From an uncultured Actinomycetes bacterium (GTDB lineage Bacteria > Actinomycetota > Thermoleophilia > Solirubrobacterales > 70-9): 64,000 nucleotides of DNA. A program made the position numbers and the translations under genes. Below the pieces are notes generated by a model. The model was given only the letters and a program-made list of their open reading frames with translations, did not search any database and was not told where the DNA came from. Below, piece by piece: positions 25,296 through 33,882 of this stretch. The stretch lies in assembly GCA_946482365.1 (NCBI GenBank), contig CAMLQY010000003.1, forward strand, positions 1 through 64,000, in the 5' to 3' direction. The stretch's first letter is position 1. Every line of letters starts with the position of its first letter.

Positions 25296-26189
25296 TCAGA
25301 GCAGCAGCGACACTAGGGAAGCGCCGACGACTATCGCGGTCGACCAGGTGACCGCCTCGGCGGTGATCTCCATGTCGAGCCCGTAGGCGTGGGCGATGAC
25401 CAGCGTGTTGAGGCCGGAGGGCATCGCCGAGAGCAGCCGGTAGGCGGCGGGGAGGTCGATCAGCGGCGCCGCCAGCAGCATCAGCAGGGCGGGCACGACG
25501 GCGAGGCGCGTGCCGATCGCCAGCGCCACCGGCCGGGTCAGCGGCGGCGGGATCGGCAGCTCGCCGTGCTCGGCGTTCTCGGCCAGGGTCGCGCCGACGG
25601 CGAAGAAGCCGATCGGCAGGATCGCCACGATCAGGATCTGAGAGGCGTCGACGAGGACGTCGGGGGCCAGCGCCTCCGGGGCCAGCATGCCCGCGATCGC
25701 CGCGTAGAGCGGCGGGTTGCGGGTGAAGAAGGCGCGCACCCGCTGGCGCGGGGTTTCCCCCGCCTTGTTGCCGAAGGCCGCGCCGACGGCGAAGGCGCCG
25801 AGCAGCAGGCAGGGGCCGGTGACGAGGACGTCGTAGAGGACCGCGGTGGAGAGTTCCTCGCGGCCGAGCAGCGCCACCGTCAGCGGGTAGCCGAGATAGC
25901 CGGTGTTGACGCTGAGCACGCAGCAGACGACGGCCCCCACCTGGAAGCGGGCCAGCTTCAGCACCCGGCTCGCCACCCACCAGGCGAGCAGGGCGCCGAG
26001 CGATGAGGCGACGATGCCCAGCACCAGGCCGACCCCGTGGCTGACGTCCACCGAGCTGGCGGCGATGTTGAAGAAGATCACCGGGGGCAGCAGCACGTAG
26101 AGCATCAGCGTCAGCGAGCGCCGCGCCGCCTGCGCGGCTCCGGCCGGCCAGCGCCGCTCGGCGCCGACGCCGATGGCGACAGCGACCAC
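25296..26189 (-). CDS. AEC-family transporter
   Basis: The 297-aa product has about nine to ten hydrophobic segments and the layout of auxin-efflux-carrier-type permeases (MLYVLLPPVIFFNIAA, VNTGYLGYPLTVALLG, MPSGLNTLVIAHAYGLD). The substrate is unknown. The start is uncertain: GTG 26189 is used, but the frame stays open upstream with a normal membrane-helix sequence (RIGVLLTTAAIVVAVAIG) without ATG, GTG or TTG, until it runs into the palindromic element at 26251. The true N-terminus may have been cut by that element, or a CTG near 26207 is used. Confidence 0.82.
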   Translation of the reverse strand: MVAVAIGVGAERRWPAGAAQAARRSLTLMLYVLLPPVIFFNIAASSVDVSHGVGLVLGIVASSLGALLAWWVASRVLKLARFQVGAVVCCVLSVNTGYLGYPLTVALLGREELSTAVLYDVLVTGPCLLLGAFAVGAAFGNKAGETPRQRVRAFFTRNPPLYAAIAGMLAPEALAPDVLVDASQILIVAILPIGFFAVGATLAENAEHGELPIPPPLTRPVALAIGTRLAVVPALLMLLAAPLIDLPAAYRLLSAMPSGLNTLVIAHAYGLDMEITAEAVTWSTAIVVGASLVSLLL

Positions 26190-26250
26190 GATCGCAGCGG
26201 TTGTCAGCAGGACTCCGATCCGCGGGACCCTTTCAGTTCCGGCGCTGTCG

Positions 26251-26401
26251 GCCGCGGGTCCTGTCGCCGGGGGTGGGGGGTGCCCTGCTTGCGCTTCGCG
26301 CTGCTTCGGGCAGAGGCACGAAAGCTGGACTGATCTCGAAGCCCCGCCCTCAGCAGCCTACGCGCGGCGCAGACACCCCCCACCCCCGGCGCCACCCGCG
26401 G
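26251..26401. repeat. Palindromic repeat, family C copy 2
   Basis: The outer ends are inverted (CCGCGGGT 26252-26259, ACCCGCGG 26394-26401) and carry the family C end motifs GCGGGTCCTGTCGC and GGCGCCACCCGC. Inside lies an 18-bp perfect inverted repeat (26265-26282, 26374-26391) specific to this copy. It fills the start of the 459-bp gap between the AEC gene and the acyl-CoA synthetase gene. Confidence 0.7.
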
Positions 26402-26541
26402 AGAAGAGCTTCCGCCCAGAGCGCGAAAAGCACCCAAGGTCGAAAAGCTCTTCTACCCGATCAGCTGTGGCGACTCGTCCCTAAACGGCCGCTCGGAGCT
26501 TGGGAGAAGCTTCTCGACTCTGGGCGCTGTTGCAATTCCGC
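26402..26541. repeat. Cluster of small inverted repeats in the gap
   Basis: No gene is seen here. AGAAGAGCTT (26402-26411) pairs with AAGCTCTTCT (26445-26454), CGCCCAGAG (26413-26421) with CTCTGGGCG (26518-26526), and GAGAAGCTTCTC (26504-26515) is a palindrome. The stretch links two family C elements and may be a decayed element. Confidence 0.45.
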
Positions 26542-26642
26542 CTCTCGCGGGGGGTGGCGTCGTAGGGGGGACCGCCCCTGAGGACGCTTTAGCGACCGGA
26601 GGGGGCGGTGGGTCCCCTGCGGCGACAGGACCCGCCGCGCCA
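26542..26642. repeat. Family C copy 3 (downstream flank of acyl-CoA synthetase gene)
   Basis: This 101-bp unit is about 96 % identical by eye (four differences) to 28421-28521 in the same orientation. It is the reverse complement of the other family C copies: it begins CTCTCGCGGGGGGTGGCG and ends GGCGACAGGACCCGCCGCGCC. It starts six bases after the synthetase stop. Confidence 0.8.
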
Positions 26643-26648
26643 ACGAGC

Positions 26649-28403
26649 TCAGGAGTACAGCGCCTCGATCTCTGCTTCGTACTTGCGCTCGATCGGGCGG
26701 CGTTTGAGCTTCATAGTCGGCGTCAGCTCCTCGCCACCCGGCTCCCACTCGCCGGGGATGATCTCGTGGCGCTTGATCTGCTCGACCCGGGAGAGGCGCT
26801 GGTTGGCCTCCTCGACCGCGGCGGCTATCTCCTCGGCGATCGCCGGGTCGTCCTCGGCGGCGCCGCGGGCGGCCAGCGTTTCGGGGTCGAGGGTGATCAG
26901 GGCGACGTTGTAGGGGCGGCCGTCGCCGATCGCCACCACCTGCGCGACCAGGGTCGAGGCCGCCTTGACCTTCGCCTCGATGTTGGCCGGCGACATGTTC
27001 TTGCCGGCCGCGTTGATGATCAGCTCCTTCTTGCGGTCGACGATCTTCAGGTACCCCCGCTCGTCGAGCTCGCCGACGTCCCCGGTCAGCAGCCAGCCGT
27101 TCTCGGTGAACGTCTCCGCCGTCTTCTCCGGCATGTTGCGGTAGCCCTTCATCACCTGCGGGCCGCGCACCATCACCTCGCCGTCCTCGGCGAGCTTCAC
27201 CTCCACTCCCGGGACCGGCGGCCCGACGGTGCCCGGCCGGATCCCTCCGGGCGGGTTGAGGGTCGTCACCGCGCTGGTCTCCGACATGCCCCAGGTCTCG
27301 CAGATCTCGATCCCCATCGCGAGGAAGAACTCGAGCACCTCGGGGGGCGTCGGGGCGGCTCCGACGACGAACGATTCGACCTCGTCGAGGCCCAGCGTCT
27401 GGCGGATCTTGGAGAAGACCAGCTCGTCGGCTTTCTCCCACTCGGCCTGCAGGTCGTCGGAGACCCCGCCGTCCATGTAGGCGGTGGCCTTGCGCCGGCC
27501 GATCTCCATCGCCCACTCGGCCGCCTTGCGTTTCTCGGGGTCCTGCTCGGCTGCCATCGCCCCCTCGAGGACCGCCTTCAGTTTCTCCCAGATGCGCGGC
27601 ACGCCGCCCCAGGCGGTCGGCTTCACCTCGATCGAGTAGGCGACCATCTCGCGCGGGTTGGGGCAGCAGTACACCGTCGAGCCGTAGATCATCTGCGCGT
27701 ACAGCCCCGCCCAGCGGTCGGCTATGTGCGCGGTGGGGAGGAAGGAGATGCCGCGCCCGCCCGGCTTGACCGGGCGGACCTGGTCGACGGCCCGCCAGAC
27801 GCCGAGCATGTTGGAGTGGGTCAGCTGCACGCCCTTCGGCGGCCCCGTGGTGCCCGAGGTGTAGATCAGGCAGAGCACGTCCCCGGGCTCGACCGCGCGC
27901 CAGGCGGCCTCGAAGTCGAAGCCCGGGTCGCCCATCGCCTCCAGCTCCTCGACGGAGATCGTCCCCTCGGCCGCCTCGCCGTCGACGACGACCACGTGCT
28001 CGAGGCTGTCGACTTCCTCGCGCACCTTCAGGACCGTGTCGAGGAAGGCCTGCTCGGTGACGATCACCCGGTTGCCGGCGTCGGCGACCACGTACTCGAC
28101 CTGCTCCGGCGAGGACGTGTTGTAGACCGAGAAGCAGGTCGCCCCGAGGTGCATCGCCCCACAGTCGGTCAAATGCAGCGCCGGCCGATTCACAAGCATG
28201 AAGCCCACCGTGTCGCCTCGTCCCACCCCAAGCTCCGCCAAGCCCGCCGCACGGCGACGGACCGTCTCCGCGTACTCCCCGAAGCTCGCCTCGTAGTCCG
28301 TGTCCTTCAGCCGCAGCGCTGGGCTGTCGGCGTACTCCTCAGCCGTGAGCTGAAACGCCTCGCACATCGTTCCCGCTTGAAGTGCCCCCGGCCGCTCAGG
28401 CAT
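26649..28403 (-). CDS. Long-chain acyl-CoA synthetase (AMP-forming)
   Basis: The 584-aa enzyme activates fatty acids through acyl-AMP to acyl-CoA. The P-loop is LIYTSGTTGPPKGVQLTHSN, followed by ETWGMSETS, the TGDVGELDERGYLKIVDRKK hinge and the catalytic Lys region near the end (PTMKLKRRPI). It is closest in layout to FadD15-type synthetases. Direct 101-bp repeats lie 6 bp after its stop and 17 bp before its start, so the gene looks like a cassette between nuoN and the AEC gene. An alternative start is the internal ATG of MCEAFQLTAEEY, 12 residues in. Confidence 0.93.
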   Translation of the reverse strand: MPERPGALQAGTMCEAFQLTAEEYADSPALRLKDTDYEASFGEYAETVRRRAAGLAELGVGRGDTVGFMLVNRPALHLTDCGAMHLGATCFSVYNTSSPEQVEYVVADAGNRVIVTEQAFLDTVLKVREEVDSLEHVVVVDGEAAEGTISVEELEAMGDPGFDFEAAWRAVEPGDVLCLIYTSGTTGPPKGVQLTHSNMLGVWRAVDQVRPVKPGGRGISFLPTAHIADRWAGLYAQMIYGSTVYCCPNPREMVAYSIEVKPTAWGGVPRIWEKLKAVLEGAMAAEQDPEKRKAAEWAMEIGRRKATAYMDGGVSDDLQAEWEKADELVFSKIRQTLGLDEVESFVVGAAPTPPEVLEFFLAMGIEICETWGMSETSAVTTLNPPGGIRPGTVGPPVPGVEVKLAEDGEVMVRGPQVMKGYRNMPEKTAETFTENGWLLTGDVGELDERGYLKIVDRKKELIINAAGKNMSPANIEAKVKAASTLVAQVVAIGDGRPYNVALITLDPETLAARGAAEDDPAIAEEIAAAVEEANQRLSRVEQIKRHEIIPGEWEPGGEELTPTMKLKRRPIERKYEAEIEALYS

Positions 28404-28420
28404 GCGCTGACCATATACGT

Positions 28421-28521
28421 CTCTCGCGGGGGGTGGCGCCGTAGGGGGAACCGCCCCCGAGGACGCTTTAGCGACCGGAGGGGGTGGTGGGTCCCCTGCG
28501 GCGACAGGACCCGCCGCGCCA
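28421..28521. repeat. Family C copy 4 (upstream flank of acyl-CoA synthetase gene)
   Basis: Nearly identical 101-bp direct repeat of 26542-26642, 1,879 bp away. It lies between the synthetase start and the nuoN stop (12 bp from the latter), so it may hold the synthetase promoter or the nuo operon terminator. The middle contains GAGGACGCTTTAGCGACC, shared by both copies. Confidence 0.8.
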
Positions 28522-28533
28522 GCAACGTTTGCC

Positions 28534-30021
28534 TCAGAAGAGAGACGAGCCAGCGCGTTCGGCGAACTCGACCAGCGGCTGGGGAATGATGCCGAAGAAG
28601 ATCGTCGCTGCGGCTGCCAGAAGGGCTGGGCCGACGAGGTACCAGCGCCGCCCGGCCTCTGGATCGATCGGATCCGCCTCAGGGGAAGCCCCGGCGATCG
28701 CCGGTGTCGCCGCTGCCTCGGGCCGCATCCACATCGCGGCGACCACCCGCAGGTAGTAGACGAGCGAGATCATCGTGCCGACGGCGATGAAGACGGCGAG
28801 CCAGGTGTAGTCGCCCTCGACCAGGGCCTCGATCAGGTAGAGCTTGCCGATGAAGCCGACCGTCGCCGGCAGCCCGGCGAGGCCGAGCATCGAGATCGTC
28901 AGCGGCCAGGCGAGCTGGGGCCGCTCGGCGCCCAGGCCCTGCACGGCGCGGATGTCGTCGCCGTAGGGGGTCTCCCGCTCGCGGGCGACGACAACGGCGA
29001 AGGCGGCGAGGTTCATGAAGGCGTAGCCGGCGAGGTAGAAGACGAGCGCGGCGGTGCCGGCGCTGTCGGCGACGACGAGGCCGCCGAGGACGTAGCCGGC
29101 CTGGGCGATGCCGGAGAAGCCGAGCATCCGCTTGAGCGAGTCCTGCCGGAGCGCGCCGACGTTGCCGACGACGATCGAGATCGCGGCGAGGACGGCGAGC
29201 GCCGGCTGCCACTCGCTCGTCTGCGGTGCCAGGGCGACGAGGAAGAAGCGTACGAAGACGGCGAAGGCAGCGGCCTTGGTCGCCACCGCCATGAAGGCGG
29301 TGATCGGCGTCGGCGCGCCCTCGTAGACGTCCGGGGTCCACTGGTGGAAGGGGGCGACCGAGGTCTTGAAGGCGAGCCCGACCGCGGTGAGGCCGATGCC
29401 GACGAGGATCAGCGAGTCGCTGGCCGCGCCCGCGGCGATCCCCCTCGCGATCCCGGCGAAGCCGGTCGAGCCGGAGCCGCCGTAGAGGAAGGCCATCCCG
29501 TAGAGCAGGGTCGCGGAGCCGAGCGAGCCGACGATCAGGTACTTCAGCCCCGACTCGAGCGAGCGCTCGCGGCGCATGTTGGCGGCGCAGAGGATGTAGA
29601 GCGGGATCGAGAGGGTCTCGATCGCGACGAAGAAGGAGACCAGGTTCTGGGCCTGGGCGAGCAGGACCATGCCCAGCACCGAGCCGAGCAGCAGCGCGTG
29701 GTACTCGCCCGAGCCGACCTGCTCGGCGGCCGGCTCGCGGATCGAGAAGAGGACGGCGGTGGCGGCGGTGAGGATCGCGATCAGCGAGATCGAGATCGCC
29801 AGGTCGTCGAGGCGCAGGGCGCCGGCGAGGAGGCTGGTCGACTCGCCCCACTGCCAGGTCAGCAGCCCGGCCGCGCTGGCCAGGACGAGGAGCGTCAGCG
29901 CAGGCGCCGTCCGGCGCAGCGGCTTGAACACCGCGGTGAGCAGGACGACGCAGAGGCCAACGGTGAGCGCCAGGACTGGCGAGAGCGCGGCGTAGTCGAT
30001 GTCCGGGGCGTTGAAGGTCAC
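28534..30021 (-). CDS. nuoN: NADH-quinone oxidoreductase subunit N
   Basis: A membrane-arm antiporter-like subunit of complex I, thought to move protons. The 495-aa product is polytopic with the conserved Lys/Glu helices (FVAIETLSIPLYIL, FKTSVAPFHQWTPDVYEGAP, FGIAQAGYVLGG-like segment SGIAQAGY). GTG 30021 has CTCCT (AGGAG on the coding strand) at 30030-30034 and overlaps the nuoM stop by four bases. It is the last gene of the operon. Confidence 0.95.
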   Translation of the reverse strand: MTFNAPDIDYAALSPVLALTVGLCVVLLTAVFKPLRRTAPALTLLVLASAAGLLTWQWGESTSLLAGALRLDDLAISISLIAILTAATAVLFSIREPAAEQVGSGEYHALLLGSVLGMVLLAQAQNLVSFFVAIETLSIPLYILCAANMRRERSLESGLKYLIVGSLGSATLLYGMAFLYGGSGSTGFAGIARGIAAGAASDSLILVGIGLTAVGLAFKTSVAPFHQWTPDVYEGAPTPITAFMAVATKAAAFAVFVRFFLVALAPQTSEWQPALAVLAAISIVVGNVGALRQDSLKRMLGFSGIAQAGYVLGGLVVADSAGTAALVFYLAGYAFMNLAAFAVVVARERETPYGDDIRAVQGLGAERPQLAWPLTISMLGLAGLPATVGFIGKLYLIEALVEGDYTWLAVFIAVGTMISLVYYLRVVAAMWMRPEAAATPAIAGASPEADPIDPEAGRRWYLVGPALLAAAATIFFGIIPQPLVEFAERAGSSLF

Positions 30022-31580
30022 TGGGTCGACTCCTGGCGGGGGTGGGCCGTCGGGGGGATCTGCCAAAACGCTCGGCGGGAGCCTCGCTTGAGTGTTTTGG
30101 CAGACCCCCCCGACGGCCCTTCCACGACCGCGGTCGCTTGGGAGACCGAGGTGTCCGTTCGCGAGAGGATCAGCTGCGGATACAAAGCCAGGCCCAGGAT
30201 GCAGAGCACCAGGGGCACCAGCACGATCCCGTCGCGCCAGCCGATCTCGCGCGATTCCAGCCCCTCCGGGCGGCGGTTGTGCATCGTGCGCTGGTAGAGG
30301 CGCAACGCGTAGTAAGCGCTCATCGCCACGCCCGAGATCGCGACGATCGCGAAGACGATCTTCGAGTCGAAGAGGCCGTTGAGGATGTAGAACTCGCCGA
30401 CGAAATTTGCCGATCCCGGCATTGCCAGCGTGGCAAGAGTGACGATCAGGAAGAGGGCAGCGAGTACGGGGGCCTTCATCGCCATGCCGCCCATCTCGCG
30501 CAGGTCCTCGCTGCCGCTGCGCTCGGCGAGGATCGCGACGATCACGAACAGCGGCGCCACCACCAGCCCGTGGTTGACCATCTGCAGCACGGCCCCGTCC
30601 GCCCCGTCGGCGCTGAGGGCGAAGATGCCGGCGGTGATGAAGCCCAGCTGTGCCACCGAGGAGTAGCCGGCGACGAGCCGGACGTTGGTCTGGGTGAAGG
30701 CCATCACCGAGCCGTAGAGGATCGAGGCGAGGGCGATCACCAGCACGACCTCCTGGAATTCCACGGTGGCGTCGGGGAAGAGCGGCAGCACGACGCGCAG
30801 GAAGCCGTAGGCGCCGACCTTGGCGAGGACGCCCGAGAAGACAGCCAGCACCGGCAGCGGCGCCGCCCGGTAGGCGTCGGGCATCCAGCCGTGCAGGAGG
30901 AAGGCGGGCATCTTGACCAGGAAGGCGGCGGCGAAGAACCAGAAGATCCAGCGCTGGCTGCCCTCGGCGAGCGGTTGACGGGCGAGCTCGGCGATCGAGA
31001 AGCTGATCTGGCCGCCGTCGGCGGCGATGATCCCGGTGGCGATCGCCGCCACCAGCATCAGCAGCGAGCCGATCAGCGTGTAGACGATCATCTTCAGCGT
31101 CGCCGCAGCGGCCGTTGGCCCGCCCTCGCGGTCGCTGCCCCAGGCGCCGAAGAGGAAGTAGAACGGCACCAGCATCAGGTCGAAGAAGAGGACGAAGAGC
31201 AGCAGGTCCTGGGCGAGGAAGGCGCCCAGCGTCGCCGTCTCGCCAAGCAGCATCATCAGGAAGAAGAGGTGCGGCCGCTCCTGCTCTCGGAAGGCGGCGA
31301 AGGCCGTCCCCGCCGTCCAGAGCACCGCCGTCAGCATGATCAGGAAGAGGTTTAGCCCGTCGACGCCGAGGCTGTAGTCGACGCCGAGGCCGGGAATCCA
31401 CTCGACCTCGACCGTGTCCTGCAGGCCCGCGACGCCGGAGTCGAAGCCGGCGAGCAGGGCGATCGCGATGCCGAGCGTGACGGCGGTGCCGAGCGTCGCC
31501 CACCAGCCGGTCAGGCGGCGCGGCACGAAGAGGCCGAGGAAGCCGAAGACGAGCGGTGTCCAGAGCAGCGAGTTGGTCAT
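30018..31580 (-). CDS. nuoM: NADH-quinone oxidoreductase subunit M
   Basis: A 520-aa proton-pumping membrane subunit with the family landmarks LLGETATLGAFLAQDLLLF, FLLHGWMPDAYRAAPLP and YSSVAQLGF. The last 34 residues or so (487-512 in particular, GPSGGSAKTLKRGSRRAF) are encoded by the inverted repeat at 30044-30119 and do not look like a NuoM terminus. The ATG overlaps the nuoL stop (ATGA), and the stop overlaps the nuoN start. Confidence 0.95.
   Translation of the reverse strand: MTNSLLWTPLVFGFLGLFVPRRLTGWWATLGTAVTLGIAIALLAGFDSGVAGLQDTVEVEWIPGLGVDYSLGVDGLNLFLIMLTAVLWTAGTAFAAFREQERPHLFFLMMLLGETATLGAFLAQDLLLFVLFFDLMLVPFYFLFGAWGSDREGGPTAAAATLKMIVYTLIGSLLMLVAAIATGIIAADGGQISFSIAELARQPLAEGSQRWIFWFFAAAFLVKMPAFLLHGWMPDAYRAAPLPVLAVFSGVLAKVGAYGFLRVVLPLFPDATVEFQEVVLVIALASILYGSVMAFTQTNVRLVAGYSSVAQLGFITAGIFALSADGADGAVLQMVNHGLVVAPLFVIVAILAERSGSEDLREMGGMAMKAPVLAALFLIVTLATLAMPGSANFVGEFYILNGLFDSKIVFAIVAISGVAMSAYYALRLYQRTMHNRRPEGLESREIGWRDGIVLVPLVLCILGLALYPQLILSRTDTSVSQATAVVEGPSGGSAKTLKRGSRRAFWQIPPTAHPRQESTQ
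30044..30119. repeat. Family A hairpin, copy 1 (in nuoM 3' end)
   Basis: 26-nt arms (30044-30069, 30094-30119) match with one mismatch and enclose a 24-nt loop (30070-30093) that begins GCTCGGCGGGAGCC and ends TTGAGT. The same loop, with unrelated arms, occurs at 33932, 36822 and, inverted, 46632. It is translated as the tail of NuoM. Confidence 0.85.
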
Positions 31581-33586
31581 GAGCTGCTCAGCAGGAAGTA
31601 GAGGGCGAGCCCGGCGAAGCCGGCGATCAGGAGCAGGGCGTAGCTGCGCACGAAGCCGCTCTGCACGAGCCGGACGAGGCGGCCGCTGCCGCCGACGACG
31701 TCCTCGGTGCCGCTGACGAGCCCGTCGACGACGAGGCGCTCGAAGGTGCGGTCGGCCAAGCGGCCTATGGCGAGCGCCGGCCGCACGACGAGGAGGTCGA
31801 TCGCCTCGTCGAAGTACCACTTGTTGTAGAGGAAGGTGTGCAGGGCGGAGAAGCGGCGCTGCAGGGCGGCCGGCGTCTCTGGGCGGGCCACGTAGAGGTA
31901 GTAGGCGATGCCGATGCCGGCCAGCGAGATCGCCGCGCCGATCGCCAGGCCGAGCCACTCGGCCCCCACCGAGGGATGCGCGTGGCTGAGGACGAGGCCC
32001 TCGAAGACCGGGTCGAGGAAGGAGCCCACCACGTGGTCGACGCCCGGGACCTGGACCAGGCCGGCGAAGAGGGCGCCGAAGGCGAGCACCGCCATCGCGA
32101 TCCGCATCGAGGCCGAGCGCTCGGCGATGTGGTGCTCGGCGCCGGGGAAGCCGACCTCGGTGTCCTCCTCCTCGCCGGTTGCCGGGTTGAAGGGATGGGC
32201 GTGATGGACATGGCCGGTGTCGATCAGCTCCTGCGCCTCGGGGCAGGGCTTGCCGGGAAGGACGCGGAAGATCAGGCGGAAGGTGTAGATCGCGGTCAGC
32301 AGCGCCCCGAAGTAGCCGAGCACGGTGAAGATCAGGTACATGCCGCCGCGCGCGGTCGCGTAGGCGAGGATCTCGTCCTTGGAGAAGAAGCCCGAGGTGC
32401 CGGGGAAGGCGGCCAGGGCGAGGCCGCCGCAGAGCATCGTGATCGCGGTGAAGCGCATCGCCTTGCCGAAGCCGCGCATCCTGTCGATGTTCTGCTCGTT
32501 TGCCATCGCGGCGATGATCGAGCCGGCCGCCATGAAGAGCAGCGCCTTGAAGAAGGCGTGCGTCATCAGGTGGAACATTCCGGCGCTGTAGGCGCCGATC
32601 GAGACGCCGACGACCATGTAGCCGATCTGGCTCATCGTCGAGTAGGCGATCGCCCGCTTCAGGTCGGTCATCACCAGGGCGATCGACGCTGCGACCAGCA
32701 GCGTCGCCAGGCCGGTGAAGGCGGCGACGTCGGCGGCGGTGGGGGCGAGCGCGAAGAGGACGTGGGTGCGGGCGATCAGGTAGACGCCGGCCGTGACCAT
32801 CGTCGCCGCGTGGATCAGCGAGGAGACCGGCGTGGGGCCCTCCATCGCGTCGGGCAGCCAGGTGTGGAACGGCAGCTGCGCCGACTTTGCAAAGGCGCCG
32901 ACGAGGAGCAGCAGGCAGATCGCCGTGATCGTCCACTCGTTGGTGCTGAAGACCTCGGGCGCCTTCTCAAAGACGGCCTCGTAGTCGAAGACACCCAGCT
33001 CGCGGAAGATCAGGAAGGCGGCGAGGACGAGGCCGATGTCGCCGACGACGTTGATCACGAAGGCCTTCATCCCGGCCCTGGTCGCGGTTTGGCGCCGGTA
33101 CCAGTAGCTGATCAGCGCGTAGGAGGCGAAGCCGACGAAGGCCCAGCCGACGATCAGCAGGACGAAGTTGCCGGCGAGGACCAGCAGCAGCATCGAGAAG
33201 ACGAAGAAATTGAGGTAGCTGAAGAAGCGGTGGTAGCCCTCGTCGGACTGCATGTAGCCGAACGAGTAGAGGTGGATCAGGGTCGAGACGCCGGTGACGA
33301 TCAGGACCATGAAGACCGAGAGCGGGTCGACGTAGATCCCGAGCTTGATGTCGAGACCGGCGACGCTGGCGTAGTCCCAGAGCGAGGAGGCATGGTGCCG
33401 TGCCTCGGGCTCGTCCCCCAGCAGGCTGATCAGCGCTGCGATTCCGCAGGCGAACGCCGCGCCGATCGCGGCGGTACCGATGACACCCGCCGCCTTCGCC
33501 GGCAGCGTGCGGAAGCCGAGCGCGATGACGATCGACCCCAACAGCGGAAAGAGCAGGACCAGCCAGGCCCAGGCGGTGGCGCTCAT
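31577..33586 (-). CDS. nuoL: NADH-quinone oxidoreductase subunit L
   Basis: A 669-aa distal proton-pumping subunit with about 14-16 helices and a long amphipathic C-terminal arm. Landmarks include LNFFVFSMLLLVLAGNF, FAKSAQLPFHTWLPDAMEGP, SSLIHAATMVTAGVYL and YSTMSQIGYM. The region at residues about 440-480 (HVHHAHPFNPATGEEED) is a His/acidic loop. Four-base overlaps join it to nuoK and nuoM. Confidence 0.96.
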   Translation of the reverse strand: MSATAWAWLVLLFPLLGSIVIALGFRTLPAKAAGVIGTAAIGAAFACGIAALISLLGDEPEARHHASSLWDYASVAGLDIKLGIYVDPLSVFMVLIVTGVSTLIHLYSFGYMQSDEGYHRFFSYLNFFVFSMLLLVLAGNFVLLIVGWAFVGFASYALISYWYRRQTATRAGMKAFVINVVGDIGLVLAAFLIFRELGVFDYEAVFEKAPEVFSTNEWTITAICLLLLVGAFAKSAQLPFHTWLPDAMEGPTPVSSLIHAATMVTAGVYLIARTHVLFALAPTAADVAAFTGLATLLVAASIALVMTDLKRAIAYSTMSQIGYMVVGVSIGAYSAGMFHLMTHAFFKALLFMAAGSIIAAMANEQNIDRMRGFGKAMRFTAITMLCGGLALAAFPGTSGFFSKDEILAYATARGGMYLIFTVLGYFGALLTAIYTFRLIFRVLPGKPCPEAQELIDTGHVHHAHPFNPATGEEEDTEVGFPGAEHHIAERSASMRIAMAVLAFGALFAGLVQVPGVDHVVGSFLDPVFEGLVLSHAHPSVGAEWLGLAIGAAISLAGIGIAYYLYVARPETPAALQRRFSALHTFLYNKWYFDEAIDLLVVRPALAIGRLADRTFERLVVDGLVSGTEDVVGGSGRLVRLVQSGFVRSYALLLIAGFAGLALYFLLSSS

Positions 33587-33882
33587 CCCCTCAGCTCCCG
33601 CAGCTCGTCGACGTCAAGCGGCAGCTTCCGGCGGAAGATCGCCACGATCAGCCCCAGGCCGATGACCACCTCACAGGCCGCCACCACCATCACGACGATC
33701 GCGAAGACCTGGCCCTCCTGGTTGCCGACCATCTTGCTGAACGCGACCAGGGCCAGGTTGCCCGCGTTGAGCATGAGCTCGAGGCAGAGGAGGATGACGA
33801 TCGGACTCCGCCTCAGGAGAATTCCCATCGCTCCCACTGCGAACAGCAGGCTGGAGAGGACGATGTACCACTCGATGTTCAT
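33583..33882 (-). CDS. nuoK: NADH-quinone oxidoreductase subunit K
   Basis: A 99-aa subunit with three membrane helices. The conserved glutamates in the second helix (LLCLELMLNAGNLALVAF) and third (VVAACEVVIGLGLIV) form part of the proton path next to the quinone site. The ATG overlaps the nuoJ stop and the stop overlaps the nuoL start, each by four bases. Confidence 0.96.
   Translation of the reverse strand: MNIEWYIVLSSLLFAVGAMGILLRRSPIVILLCLELMLNAGNLALVAFSKMVGNQEGQVFAIVVMVVAACEVVIGLGLIVAIFRRKLPLDVDELRELRG

Noticed and set aside
29344..30297. Plus-strand frames opposite the nuo genes (also 30042-31355 and 31838-34162)
   Set aside because: They are rich in Glu, Arg, Gly and His from the complement of membrane-helix codons and have no motif; the nuo frames are certain.
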